A DNA stretch of 27,794 nucleotides from T1Sed10-7 sp047921175 (GCA_047921175.1 JBLRWQ010000040.1:1-27794), one strand, 5' to 3'; counted from the stretch's first letter, positions 1-7,287 are shown. Made by a program: numbers and translations. Notes: generated by a model from the sequence alone, not told the origin.

Positions 1-50
1 GGTTGAGGCAAGGCTGGCGACCAGGCGAACTGCCAAGGGCCGTGTCTGGC

Positions 51-299
51 TCAGTCGGTTCCGGCGTCGTCGACCTCGAACAGTTCGGTGAACAGCTGCT
101 CGGCCAGGAGAGCTCCTTCGTCGGTGAGCGCCACCGACCTGGCCTTCGAACGAGGGTCGTCGATGAGCCCTCGCTCGTAGAGTCCGTCGGTGGCTTCCCA
201 GGGGAAGGTCTTCCACGCGCGTCACCCGAGCTTGTCTGCGTGGGCGTTGAGGTGCATCAGCGCGAGGACAGTGTCCTGCACCCGTCGCTCGTCGTACAC
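51..299 (-). pseudogene. DUF6429-like small protein gene with an in-frame stop
   Basis: Reading leftwards from a GTG at 299, the frame gives a segment like VQDTVLALMHLNAH, then a TGA at 222-224, then in the same frame RAWKTFPWEATDGLYERGLI and SKARSVALTDEG, ending at TGA 51-53. The two halves together match the layout I know for DUF6429 proteins (DAVLALLxLTLH, RAWKxxDWDxLxRLHEKGxI, KAKSVxLTEEG), about 80 residues in all. The family has no known function. The reading frame is continuous across the stop, so a single base change inside an otherwise intact gene is the simplest explanation. It lies beside a broken AbiE locus, consistent with a decaying accessory region. The family assignment is from memory of its consensus; the upstream start is uncertain. 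Confidence 0.6.
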
Positions 300-447
300 G
301 GCATCCTCGATGGCTCGGAACTTCCGGTCTGGCGAGGCTATGCCGCTGCGCGCCGTGGATCACCTGCCAGGAGGAGTGTCCAGGCCGACGTGTGGCGAGA
401 GCCGGGGGGCAGCGCCAGATCCATGACCCGGTCCGACTCCCACGTTC

Positions 448-1010
448 CTAGGGTGCCGCGGACCAAGCCCAGCTGTCGGTATCCCAGTGAGCAGGTCGAG
501 TTCCCGCCTCGTTCGCGAGTAGCGGCCGCCAGAACGACATGATTGCCTCGTCTGCTGCGTTGAGGTCGGTCCAGGGGATGTCGTGGTCGCGTAGGTAGGA
601 CTCCCACGCGGCGATCCAGGTGGTGGGTGGTGCCGGCATCGCTGATCGTCGAGGACGGCGTTGACGTCGAGCTGGATCCGCTCGACCTCGCGTCCGTCAA
701 GCAGTCCGAGGATCGCGTAGCCCAGCCCTCTCTCGTCAGTCTCGGCGGTCATCGGTCGGGCAGCGCCGGGCTCGAAGCGGAAGCCATCTCCGAGATCCAT
801 GGCGAGCGCCGCTTCGAGCACGTCACCGAAGTGATCGAGCGCAGCTCGCCAGGTGGCGTCCGCGTCCTTGGTCGTCCGGGCCTGGCTGCCCAGCCGCGCC
901 AGCAGCGCCTGCCCACCCTTCAACGCCGACGAGCCGGTGGGGGCGACGACCTCGAGTCGCGCGAGCAGCCGCTGGTGGGCCACCTCCTTGCGCAGCCGGT
1001 CGAGCGGGAC
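448..1010 (-). pseudogene. AbiEii-type nucleotidyltransferase toxin, broken by internal deletion
   Basis: The N-terminal part, read leftwards from about 1010, contains VPLDRLRKEVAHQRLLARL, the nucleotidyltransferase GG motif (LKGGQALLARL) and the catalytic DxD-type motif in ARTTKDADATWR, and stays in frame to VNAVLDD near 645. The frame then changes: from 639 another frame reads PPTTWIAAWESYLRDHDIPW and ends WDTDSWAWSAAP at TAG 448-450, which resembles the C-terminus of this family. Intact AbiEii proteins are roughly 280-320 residues, so about 100 residues of the middle helical region are missing at the junction. Family members (type IV toxin-antitoxin, Abi phage defence) transfer nucleotides to targets such as tRNA. 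This copy should be inactive. The family call is firm; the exact junction is inferred. Confidence 0.72.
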
Positions 1011-1096
1011 ACCCCTACCTCGGCAGCCTGCGCCGTCGTGGCGTAGCCCGCGCGACGTTCCGCGAGGGGGGAGAGGACGTCGATGCTGGTGGTCAT
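1005..1096 (-). pseudogene. AbiEi antitoxin, N-terminal fragment
   Basis: From ATG 1096 leftwards the frame reads MTTSIDVLSPLAERRAGYATT then AQAAEVGVSRST, the winged-helix DNA-binding start typical of AbiEi antitoxins (LAExxGYxTTAQxAExGVSR). At about 1005-1015 the homology stops and, in another frame, AbiEii sequence begins directly (VPLDRLRKEV). So nearly all of the antitoxin and the start of the toxin were lost in one deletion. AbiEi normally binds inverted repeats in its own promoter and represses the operon; such a repeat is still present just upstream at 1098-1120. Only about 31 residues remain, so the call rests on the HTH motif and on the neighbouring AbiEii remains. Confidence 0.6.
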
Positions 1097-1097
1097 G

Positions 1098-1120
1098 GAT
1101 GTCAAACCATCTTTGACATC
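1098..1120. promoter_or_regulatory. Inverted repeat, probable AbiEi operator
   Basis: GATGTCAAA (1098-1106), a 5-nt spacer, then TTTGACATC (1112-1120) form a perfect 9-bp inverted repeat. A further GATGTCAA follows at 1124-1131. It touches the start codon of the AbiEi fragment at 1096. AbiEi antitoxins are known to autoregulate through inverted repeats at this place, so an operator is likely. The genes behind it are broken, so the site is probably a relic. Confidence 0.55.
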
Positions 1121-1131
1121 GATGATGTCAA

Positions 1132-1312
1132 CCGTCGGCGTAGTCCGCCCGTCAAGCCAAGCCTCACGACCGCGATCTTGGACACGGGTTGGACACGAGC
1201 GAGCCGAAACGAGGCGCGATCGGGCGTCATCGCCTGGGACGGGGATCCGCGTTTCCCCTGCTCAGGCGGGGTTGCAGGACCCCTGGCGGGACGGGCCGAT
1301 ACTCCCGTCAAG
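1132..1312. other. Gene-free stretch between AbiE scar and tRNA-Leu relic
   Basis: No open frame here looks like a real protein. Just left of the tRNA-like sequence the minus strand holds a GACGGG/CCCGTC hairpin and a GGGG/CCCC hairpin (about 1265-1310). They may be decayed variable and T arms of the tRNA, or the end of an inserted element. Nothing else is recognisable. Confidence 0.4.
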
Positions 1313-1354
1313 GGGACCTAAACCCAGCGCGTCTGCCAGTTCCGCCACGCTCGC
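1313..1354 (-). pseudogene. tRNA-Leu(UAG)-like 5' half, 3' half degenerate or missing
   Basis: Read leftwards from 1354, the sequence starts GCGAGCGTGGCGGAACTGGC, a canonical class II tRNA-Leu acceptor and D-arm start. It continues through the D arm to an anticodon loop TTTAGGT, giving anticodon TAG. The match stops after CCC of the 3' anticodon stem. The expected AG, a TTCGAAT T-loop and the closing CGCTCGC acceptor strand are absent within the next 100 bases. What follows has hairpins of about the right size for a variable arm and T arm but the wrong loop sequence. A functional tRNA is unlikely; this is either a tRNA pseudogene or one side of an integration event at the anticodon stem. Confidence 0.6.
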
Positions 1355-1391
1355 GTGGGTCGGGAACCTACCGCTGACCCGACCGCGCTCG

Positions 1392-1425
1392 TGCACGGAA
1401 CCGCGATATACGGTGGTTCCGTGCA
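1392..1425. repeat. Strong inverted repeat (11-bp arms) left of mmuM
   Basis: TGCACGGAACC (1392-1402) and GGTTCCGTGCA (1415-1425) are perfectly complementary around a 12-nt loop that contains GATATAC. There is no T-run on either side. It sits about 85 bp before the homocysteine methyltransferase start and about 40 bp from the tRNA-Leu relic. It could be an operator, a terminator for minus-strand transcription, or an integration-site structure; the sequence does not decide. Confidence 0.5.
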
Positions 1426-1509
1426 GCAGGACGGCGGTGGCGGACGGGCGGGCGATGCGCATCGCCCGGGTGCGGTGCAACCCGACAGACGGTGGGGCAT
1501 GCTGCGGGG

Positions 1510-2424
1510 ATGGACACCGATGCCCACGACCCCCTGGCGGCGACGATCGCGCGTCGTGGTGTGGCGATCCTCGACGGCGGGCTCGCGACGACCTTGGCGG
1601 CCCGAGGCGCCGACCTGTCGGGTGGGCTGTGGTCGGCACGCGTGCTCCGCGAGCGTCCCGAGCTCGTCAGAGAGGCACATGCGGACTTCCTGCGCGCCGG
1701 AGCCGACGTCGTCATCAGCGCCAGCTACCAGGTCAGCGTCGAGGGCTTCCGGGCGGCCGGGATCGCCCAGGCGGAAGCCGAGCGGCTCCTGCGCGCAAGC
1801 GTCGGTCTGGCACGCGAGGCGCGCGAGCTCGCCGGGAGACCCGACGCGCTCGTCGCGGCCTCCATCGGACCCTACGGAGCCGCCCAGGCCGACGGGTCCG
1901 AGTACCACGGGGACTACGACACGACGGTCAGCGACCTGCGGCACTTCCACCGCTGGCGCCTCGAGGTGCTCGGCTCGGAGCAGCCGGATCTGCTGGCCAT
2001 CGAGACCCTGCCGTCGGCCGCGGAGCTCGAGGTGCTGCTCGAGCTGCTCGAGGAGCAGCCGGGACCGCCGGCCTGGATCACCTTCGCCTGTCGTGACGGG
2101 ACCCACCTCGCCGACGGGACCCCCTTCGCGGCAGCCGCCACCCGGGCGGCTGCCTCCGCGCGCGTGGTCGGTGTCGGCATCAACTGCACGCCACCCCGGT
2201 ACGTGGCCGAGCTGCTCGCCAGCCTGGGGCCGGTGCCGCGCGCGACCCACCTCGTCGTCTACCCGAACCTGGGTGACAGCTGGGATCCCGCGCAGGGACG
2301 GTGGGTACGGCGCCAGGAGCCGAGCGACCTGCCGAGGTGGCGGCGTCTGGGCGCTGACGTCATCGGCGGCTGCTGCGGGACGACCCCGGACGACATCCGG
2401 GAGCTCTCCGCACGCCTGCGCTGA
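1510..2424 (+). CDS. mmuM: Homocysteine S-methyltransferase
   Basis: This is a 304-residue cobalamin-independent homocysteine methyltransferase (pfam S-methyl_trans; MmuM/BHMT type). It transfers a methyl group, usually from S-methylmethionine, to homocysteine to make methionine in the cytoplasm. The N-terminal ILDGGLATTL motif lies at residues 20-29. The three zinc-binding cysteines are present: Cys226 in GINCTPP and Cys288-Cys289 in GGCCGTT. HFHRWRLEVL and LLAIETLPSAAE also fit the family, and the length is normal. I chose ATG 1510, which has a GCGGGG just before it; an in-frame GTG at 1492 would add six residues. The gene stands alone; a short hairpin lies 18 bp after the stop. The methyl donor cannot be read from the sequence. 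Confidence 0.92.
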   Translation: MDTDAHDPLAATIARRGVAILDGGLATTLAARGADLSGGLWSARVLRERPELVREAHADFLRAGADVVISASYQVSVEGFRAAGIAQAEAERLLRASVGLAREARELAGRPDALVAASIGPYGAAQADGSEYHGDYDTTVSDLRHFHRWRLEVLGSEQPDLLAIETLPSAAELEVLLELLEEQPGPPAWITFACRDGTHLADGTPFAAAATRAAASARVVGVGINCTPPRYVAELLASLGPVPRATHLVVYPNLGDSWDPAQGRWVRRQEPSDLPRWRRLGADVIGGCCGTTPDDIRELSARLR

Positions 2425-2441
2425 CCGCGGGAGGGTGATCG

Positions 2442-2458
2442 CGTGCCCCGCAGGCACG
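2442..2458 (+). terminator. Weak hairpin after mmuM
   Basis: CGTGCC (2442-2447), loop CCGCA, GGCACG (2453-2458), starting 18 bp after the mmuM stop. There is no T-run, as is common for terminators in very GC-rich bacteria. It is short, so chance is possible. Confidence 0.3.
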
Positions 2459-2632
2459 TCCCGAACGTGCTGGGAGCCGCACTCCACGCCCGGCCAGGGC
2501 GGTGGCTGCGCGGACATCCGACACCCGGGAAGTCAGGCGGGCACCGGTACGTTGCCCCCAACACCCAGCATCCGCAGGCGCGCCGTCCCATGTCCGCAGC
2601 GCCGCGGCGGCCCCCCTGCGCAGGAGCCCTCC

Positions 2633-3514
2633 ATGACCACCGAGCCCGATGCCCCCGACGCCGGCGACACGTCCACCGCGAACGTCGGTGCCGCACAGGC
2701 GGTCGGCACCGGCGACCGCGGACTCCGCAACCTGCTGGCGCCCGCGGTCGTGCTGCTGGTCGTCGCCGCGTTGGCGCTCGCCGCGATGGGGGGCGGCAGC
2801 GACGACGAGCCCGCCGCGGCCCCGCCGGTCGATGCACCCGCCGACGATCCGCTCGAGGACATCGCGGATGACCTCGTGACCGAGCCCGACCCTGACGCCG
2901 AGGCGGCGCAGGAGCAGGCCCAGATCGACGAGGAGGAGGCCCGCCTCCAGCTCGCCGGCCTGGCCAACCGTGATCCCGACGACCCGCGCGCGCTCGGCGA
3001 TGCGGATGCGCCCGTGGTGATGATCGAGTGGGCGGACTTCTTCTGTCCCTTCTGCGGCGTCTTCGCCCGCGACACCGAGCCGGTGCTGATCGACCGCTAC
3101 GTGGATGCCGGGCTGCTGCGCATCGAGTGGCGGGACCTGCCGTTCCAAGGCGAGGAAGCGCTGCTCGCCGCCCTCGGCGGCCAGGCTGCGGCGGAGCAGG
3201 ACGCCTTCTGGGGCTACCACGACGTGCTGTTCGCCGCGGACCTGCGCCGCGGTGACGACCGGTTCGGTCGGGACTTCCTCCTCGAGGTGGCGGCCGACCT
3301 CGACCTCGACGTCGACGCCTTCGACGCGGCCCTCGACGACGAGGAGCTGCTGCAGCGCGTCCAGACCGACGCGCTGCTGGCCCAGGCCCTGAACCTCACC
3401 GGCACCCCGGCGTTCCTGATCGAAGGCCGGCCCGTGGTCGGCGCGCAGCCGCTGGAGGTCTTCATCAACCTGGTCGACAACGCCATCATCGAGGCCGGCG
3501 CGGAGCTGCCGTGA
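2633..3514 (+). CDS. Membrane-anchored DsbA-like thiol:disulfide oxidoreductase
   Basis: A 293-residue protein with a cytoplasmic N-terminus, one membrane segment at about residues 35-54 (LLAPAVVLLVVAALALAAM), an acidic Pro/Ala-rich linker to about residue 105, and an exported thioredoxin-fold domain of the DsbA/Thioredoxin_4 type. The active-site CPFC is at Cys138-Cys141, and the cis-proline loop TGTPAF has Pro259. It should oxidise, isomerise or reduce disulfides in exported proteins. The start ATG 2633 has AGGAG upstream. The stop overlaps the GTG of the next gene by four bases (GTGA), so the protein is translationally coupled to CcdA. CcdA moves electrons from cytoplasmic thioredoxin outward, so this protein is more likely kept reduced (for cytochrome c or disulfide repair) than a pure oxidant. 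That role is inference. Confidence 0.9.
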   Translation: MTTEPDAPDAGDTSTANVGAAQAVGTGDRGLRNLLAPAVVLLVVAALALAAMGGGSDDEPAAAPPVDAPADDPLEDIADDLVTEPDPDAEAAQEQAQIDEEEARLQLAGLANRDPDDPRALGDADAPVVMIEWADFFCPFCGVFARDTEPVLIDRYVDAGLLRIEWRDLPFQGEEALLAALGGQAAAEQDAFWGYHDVLFAADLRRGDDRFGRDFLLEVAADLDLDVDAFDAALDDEELLQRVQTDALLAQALNLTGTPAFLIEGRPVVGAQPLEVFINLVDNAIIEAGAELP

Positions 3515-4371
3515 TCGAGCTCGGCTACCTCGCCGCCTTCCTGGGCGGGGTGCTGACCCTGCTCAGCCCCTGCGGGGCGCTGCTGCTGCCGTCGTTCTTC
3601 GCCTACGCCTTCGACCGGCCCGGTGTGCTGCTCGCCCGGACCGGGGTGTTCTACGCCGGCCTCGCCGCGGTGATGGTGCCGCTGGGGACCGGGGCGGCCG
3701 TCGCCAGCAGGTGGCTGCTACCCAACCAGGACCGGCTCATCGTCGCCGCCGGCTGGCTGCTGATCGCGCTCGGCCTGGCCGCGGCGCTGGGACTCGGACG
3801 GTTCCTGCCCAACCTGGTCGGCCGGGCCCAGGCCCGGGTCGAGGGCCGGAGCTCGCCCGTGGCGGTGTTCGGGCTCGGGGCGGTGTACGGCGTGGCCGGG
3901 ACGTGTGCCGGTCCGATCCTCGGCGCGGTGCTCACGATCGCGGCGCTGGACGGTCGGCCCGCGTACGGCGCCGCTCTGCTCGCGGTCTACGCGCTCGGGA
4001 TGGCGGCGCCGCTGTTCCTGTTGGCGGGGTTGTGGGAGCGGTTCGAGCTGTCCCGCCGGGGCTGGCTGCGCGGCCGGCCGCTGCGGCTCGGTCGGCTGGA
4101 GTTGCACACCACGTCGCTGGTCACCGGCGCCCTGTTCGTCGCCATCGGGCTCTGGCTGGTCACGTCCGGGGGCTACCTGGCGGTGCCGGGGCTGCCCGAC
4201 ACCACCCAGCTGGACCTGGCAGCCCAGGCGTTCCTGCTGCGGCTCGACCGCCTGGCACCGGACCGGCTCGTGCTGGCCGTCGTGGCCGTCATCGCTGCGG
4301 CCGTGCTGGCGCGCCGCGTCCGGCGCAGCCGTCGCGGTCCGCAGCAGGAGCGGAGCCGCTCACCAGCGTGA
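3511..4371 (+). CDS. ccdA: CcdA/DsbD-type membrane electron transporter
   Basis: A 286-residue polytopic membrane protein with six or so hydrophobic segments. It carries the two cysteines of the CcdA/DsbD transmembrane domain: Cys21 in LLSPCGALLLPS and Cys132 in VAGTCAGPILGA, each close to a proline as the family requires. It passes reducing equivalents from cytoplasmic thioredoxin across the membrane to extracytoplasmic thioredoxin-fold proteins, used in cytochrome c maturation and similar work. It starts at a GTG overlapping the stop of the DsbA-like gene, its probable partner. The C-terminal 12 bp overlap the end of the convergent DUF2804 gene. There is a longer soluble Arg-rich tail after the last helix. 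No ResB/ResC genes are nearby. Confidence 0.9.
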   Translation: MIELGYLAAFLGGVLTLLSPCGALLLPSFFAYAFDRPGVLLARTGVFYAGLAAVMVPLGTGAAVASRWLLPNQDRLIVAAGWLLIALGLAAALGLGRFLPNLVGRAQARVEGRSSPVAVFGLGAVYGVAGTCAGPILGAVLTIAALDGRPAYGAALLAVYALGMAAPLFLLAGLWERFELSRRGWLRGRPLRLGRLELHTTSLVTGALFVAIGLWLVTSGGYLAVPGLPDTTQLDLAAQAFLLRLDRLAPDRLVLAVVAVIAAAVLARRVRRSRRGPQQERSRSPA

Positions 4372-5391
4372 GCGGGACTCCTCGGCGAACCCGAGCAGTC
4401 CTGCCACCTCGATCCGTGCCCCGTCCGGGCCGGGGACGTGCCCCGACCAGCGGCCGAAGACCTGGTGGACCTCGGTGCCGAGCACCAGCGCCTCCGTGCG
4501 GGCGTGCCGGTCGAAGCGGGGCGTGAGCGTCACGTCGAGCGTCCCATCCGGCGCGTGCACCCGCCACGGCGCCAGCGGCGCGTCCCAGCGGTAGGTCCAC
4601 GTCAGCTCCTCGCCGAGCTTGACCACCGCGCCGTCGACGATGATGCCGTTCTCCGTGGCGCCGGTGCCCTCGGTCCAACGGCCCCCGACCTGCAGCCCGA
4701 TGGTCCGGCCGTCGCGGCTGCGGCCCGCGCCGCCGCCCCAGTTCCAGCGCGTGCGGTAGGGCCAGCGCCCGCGGCCGATGTCCAGCACCCCCCAGGCGTC
4801 CTCGCCCTCGGCACCGAGCTCGTAGCGCTCGTCACCCACCACCATCGAGCCCGTGACCGGACGCGCCTGATGCTTCGAGGTGTACTGGAAGCGGCGCTCG
4901 CTCCACGGGATCACCACGTCCACCGAGCCGTGCCCGGGCGGCGCCGCGATGGTCGCCTCCAGCCGCCCCAGCCGCCCATCCCGCTCCCGCCAGCGGGCCA
5001 GCAGGCGCGTGCCGTCCCGGTCGTCGACCACCTCGACACCGAGGTGGTGGTGCCGGAAGGTCAGCGGGGCGGTGCCGTAGCGGTCGGGCAGGTCGATCCC
5101 GCGGGCGAAGGGGACCGTCAGCTCCCGGCCGCCGCTGCGGCCGGAGGGCAGGTGCACCCACCACACGGCGACGATGCCGAGGTAGTCGACGTCGGCGTAG
5201 ACGAGCGAGACGGCCAGCTCATCGGTCAGCAGCGCGTGGTAGTCCCAGCGCTTGGTCCGGCCCCACCCGCCGCGCAGGTTGGCCCGGTGGACCGAACGTG
5301 CCGCCCAGCCCCGGGCGTGCGGGTTCAGGCGCCGGCCGTCCGGGGTGCACAGGTCGACGGGGGCCGTCAGCTCACGCTCGTGGGTGGTCAC
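4360..5391 (-). CDS. DUF2804 family protein
   Basis: A 343-residue soluble protein recognised as DUF2804 by its overall pattern: N-terminal LCTPDGRRLNPHARGWAA, then HRANLRGGWGRTKRWDYHAL, QYTSKHQARPVTG, and WNWGGGAGRSRDGRTIGLQVGG followed by TEGTGATENGIIVDG. The family has a lipocalin-like, beta-rich appearance and no established function. The start is a GTG at 5391, 12 bp after the stop of the GreA-like gene and without a clear ribosome site, so translation probably depends on that gene; the two form an operon. The 3' end overlaps ccdA by 12 bp on the other strand. No signal peptide is seen. Confidence 0.85.
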   Translation of the reverse strand: MTTHERELTAPVDLCTPDGRRLNPHARGWAARSVHRANLRGGWGRTKRWDYHALLTDELAVSLVYADVDYLGIVAVWWVHLPSGRSGGRELTVPFARGIDLPDRYGTAPLTFRHHHLGVEVVDDRDGTRLLARWRERDGRLGRLEATIAAPPGHGSVDVVIPWSERRFQYTSKHQARPVTGSMVVGDERYELGAEGEDAWGVLDIGRGRWPYRTRWNWGGGAGRSRDGRTIGLQVGGRWTEGTGATENGIIVDGAVVKLGEELTWTYRWDAPLAPWRVHAPDGTLDVTLTPRFDRHARTEALVLGTEVHQVFGRWSGHVPGPDGARIEVAGLLGFAEESRSRW

Positions 5392-5403
5392 GTCCGGCGG
5401 CGA

Positions 5404-5868
5404 TCAGCCGATGCGGTCGCGCCGCACGATGGTGCAGGTGTAGTCCCCGGCGGGCGACCGCACGGTGACGGTGTCCCCCGGCCGGGCCCCGAGCACCGCC
5501 TTGGCGAGCGGCGCGTCCGAGGAGGTGCGGTGCTCGTCCATGCCCGCTTCGACCGGGTGGACGACCAGGAAGGCCTCCCGCTCGCCGTCCTCGAACTCGA
5601 CCTCCACCTCGTCGCCGAGCTCGACGATCGACGGGTCATCGATGACGTCAGCCGGGGACACCGCGTCACGCAGCAGGACCTCGAGCTCCTCCAGCTGCTC
5701 GCGGACCCGCTCGCGGTCGGTGACCAGCTCCTCGGTGCGTTCGTGCGCGAGATCCTCGTCGATGTCGACGAGGCGCTCCCGCATCCGGGCGAGGCGGTCC
5801 TCGATCCAGGCACGACCGTCCCGGGTCAGGACGACGGGCGGGCGAGGGGTGGGCTGGTCGGCAGCCAT
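5404..5868 (-). CDS. GreA/GreB-family factor lacking the canonical tip motif
   Basis: A 154-residue protein with the Gre architecture: an N-terminal antiparallel coiled coil (about residues 20-70, rich in Arg/Glu/Leu) and a C-terminal FKBP-like domain ending SSDAPLAKAVLGARPGDTV plus VRSPAGDYTCTIVRRDRIG, which is the SPLGxALLGxxxGD signature of the family. Canonical GreA carries GDLxENAEY at the coil tip with acidic residues that support RNA cleavage. Here that stretch reads IDEDLAHERTEELVTD. So it may bind the RNA polymerase secondary channel without stimulating cleavage, as described for divergent Gre homologues such as Gfh1 and mycobacterial Rv3788. ATG 5868 is chosen because AGGAG lies 7 bp upstream. 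It heads a two-gene operon with DUF2804; a possible -10 (TACGGT) is at 5942-5947. Confidence 0.82.
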   Translation of the reverse strand: MAADQPTPRPPVVLTRDGRAWIEDRLARMRERLVDIDEDLAHERTEELVTDRERVREQLEELEVLLRDAVSPADVIDDPSIVELGDEVEVEFEDGEREAFLVVHPVEAGMDEHRTSSDAPLAKAVLGARPGDTVTVRSPAGDYTCTIVRRDRIG

Positions 5869-5998
5869 GGGCGAACTCCTGGGAACGTGATGCAGACGCG
5901 CCGGGACGCAGCCGAGGTGGCGCGTGATGAAGCCGAACCTCACCGTACCCGACCGTGTGGGCCAGGGCGACGGACCGTGGTCGACCTTCCGCGCGACG

Positions 5999-7213
5999 TC
6001 AGCCCGCGGGGTGCAGGTGCCACTGGAGCTCGGCCCGGCGGGTGCTGGGGTTCGCCCAGGCGGTGACGGGCGTCCCCGTGGTCAGCAGGGCGTCGCCCTC
6101 GTGCAGGATCTCCGTCCGCCCCCCCAGCGTGAGGTCGAGGACGCCGCGCACGACGGTGATGGACTCGGGGCTCTTGACCGCGAACGGGGCGACGTCACCG
6201 CGCGCGTCCGGTTCGACGACGAGCTGCCAGAGCTGCCCGGTCCGGGGCGTGTCGAGCAGCAGCGTGCCGGTCATCCCGGGCTGCAGGCTGCGGCGCTCCC
6301 GTCCGCTACGGCGGGAGACCAGGTAGCCCTCCGGTCCGTCCGACTCCGGTCCGAACGCCACCCCGAGCACCTCCCACAGGCGCATCAGCGTGTCTCCGCT
6401 GGTGCCCCGGACCCCCCGTTCGACCTGCGACAGCGCCGATGGGCTGATGCCGACCCGCCGTGCCAGCTCGGCCTGGGCCATCCCGGACGCCAGCCGTTGG
6501 TCACGGATCAGCGTGCCGAGCCGCTGCCGGGTGCTGGACGCTGCCCCGGTCGCGACGAGGTCGCCGTCCACGACCTGGACCTCGCGCGTGCGGCCCACGA
6601 CCTCCGCGGCTCGGCCATCGGCCTTGCGGACCGTGCAGCGCAGGTGCGTCGTGGGGCCGTCCGGGTCGGTGGCGACCATCTCGACCACGACCTGGGTGAC
6701 CTCCGTCAGCCGGCGCAGGAAGCTGGGGGTGTGTGCGTCGCGCTCGATCGGCCACAGCGCCAGGCTCCGGCGGCGGTACAGGCGGGGGCAGGTCGACAGG
6801 AACAGCTCCAGCGCCGCGTCGTCCGACCACGCGGCCTGGACGGCGCTGAGCCGGTCGAAGGCGAAGACGGCCCCCATCCCGACGGCGTCATCCGCCGCCC
6901 GCACGCTCGCCAGCGCGTCGGCCAGGGTGGCGTCCGGGAGGAGCGCGTCGGGCATCGACGAGGGTCGGCCGGTGGTCACCGCCGACCAGTCGAGGACCGT
7001 GAGGCCGTCGGGGACCTCGCCGGTCCACGATCGGGCGACCGTCACCGCGACCACGGGCTGGTGGCCGAGCGCTGCGGCGAGGTACCGCGCGACCAGCAGG
7101 TCGAGCGGGGTGGCGGCGTCCCCCACCACGACCAGGTTGTCGCCGATGTGGACCTGACCGATCAGGTCGTCGAGCGCAGCGGTCCCACTGGTCGGCTCCG
7201 TCGCTGCGTGCAC
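5999..7213 (-). CDS. Three-domain regulator: degenerate KaiC-like + XRE HTH + cupin
   Basis: This 404-residue protein has three parts. Residues 1 to about 200 look like a RecA/KaiC-type fold: VHIGDNLVVVGDAATPLDLL occupies the Walker A place but has no GKT/GKS, and VFAFDRLS (116-123) resembles the KaiC Walker B. Residues 232-287 are an XRE-type helix-turn-helix (ELARRVGISPSALSQVERG). Residues 310-400 are a cupin (MTGTLLLDTPRTGQLWQLVV and VVRGVLDLTLGG). HTH-cupin repressors are common; the KaiC-like extension is not. GTG 7213 is preceded by GAGGAGG. It lies 84 bp downstream of glutamate dehydrogenase in the same direction, with its own TAGCGT box in the gap. It may control that gene or sense a metabolite or nucleotide; the ligand is unknown. 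Confidence 0.75.
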   Translation of the reverse strand: MHAATEPTSGTAALDDLIGQVHIGDNLVVVGDAATPLDLLVARYLAAALGHQPVVAVTVARSWTGEVPDGLTVLDWSAVTTGRPSSMPDALLPDATLADALASVRAADDAVGMGAVFAFDRLSAVQAAWSDDAALELFLSTCPRLYRRRSLALWPIERDAHTPSFLRRLTEVTQVVVEMVATDPDGPTTHLRCTVRKADGRAAEVVGRTREVQVVDGDLVATGAASSTRQRLGTLIRDQRLASGMAQAELARRVGISPSALSQVERGVRGTSGDTLMRLWEVLGVAFGPESDGPEGYLVSRRSGRERRSLQPGMTGTLLLDTPRTGQLWQLVVEPDARGDVAPFAVKSPESITVVRGVLDLTLGGRTEILHEGDALLTTGTPVTAWANPSTRRAELQWHLHPAG

Positions 7214-7281
7214 CCGTGCCTCCTCGTGGTCCGCTTCCGTCGCTGCGGGCCGCGCGTGGTGCCCCGGCCCTCCGGAGCACC

Positions 7282-7287
7282 ACGCTA
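7282..7287 (-). promoter_or_regulatory. TAGCGT -10 box, KaiC/XRE/cupin regulator
   Basis: TAGCGT on the minus strand, 68 bp before GTG 7213, in the gap between the gdh stop and the regulator. It is one of six copies of this hexamer in upstream regions. No -35 is recognisable. Confidence 0.35.

Noticed and set aside
222..224. The TGA in the DUF6429-like gene as a selenocysteine codon.
   Set aside because: The family is not known to contain selenocysteine, no SECIS-like element stands out, and the neighbouring genes are also broken.
1102..1311. A 69-codon minus-strand frame between the AbiE scar and the tRNA-like sequence.
   Set aside because: It runs through the decayed tRNA flank and the operator repeat, has no ribosome site and no recognised motif.
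1355..2632. A long upstream extension of the DsbA-like frame through mmuM.
   Set aside because: Arg/Ser/Pro-rich nonsense in a shifted frame; the real start with ribosome site is ATG 2633.
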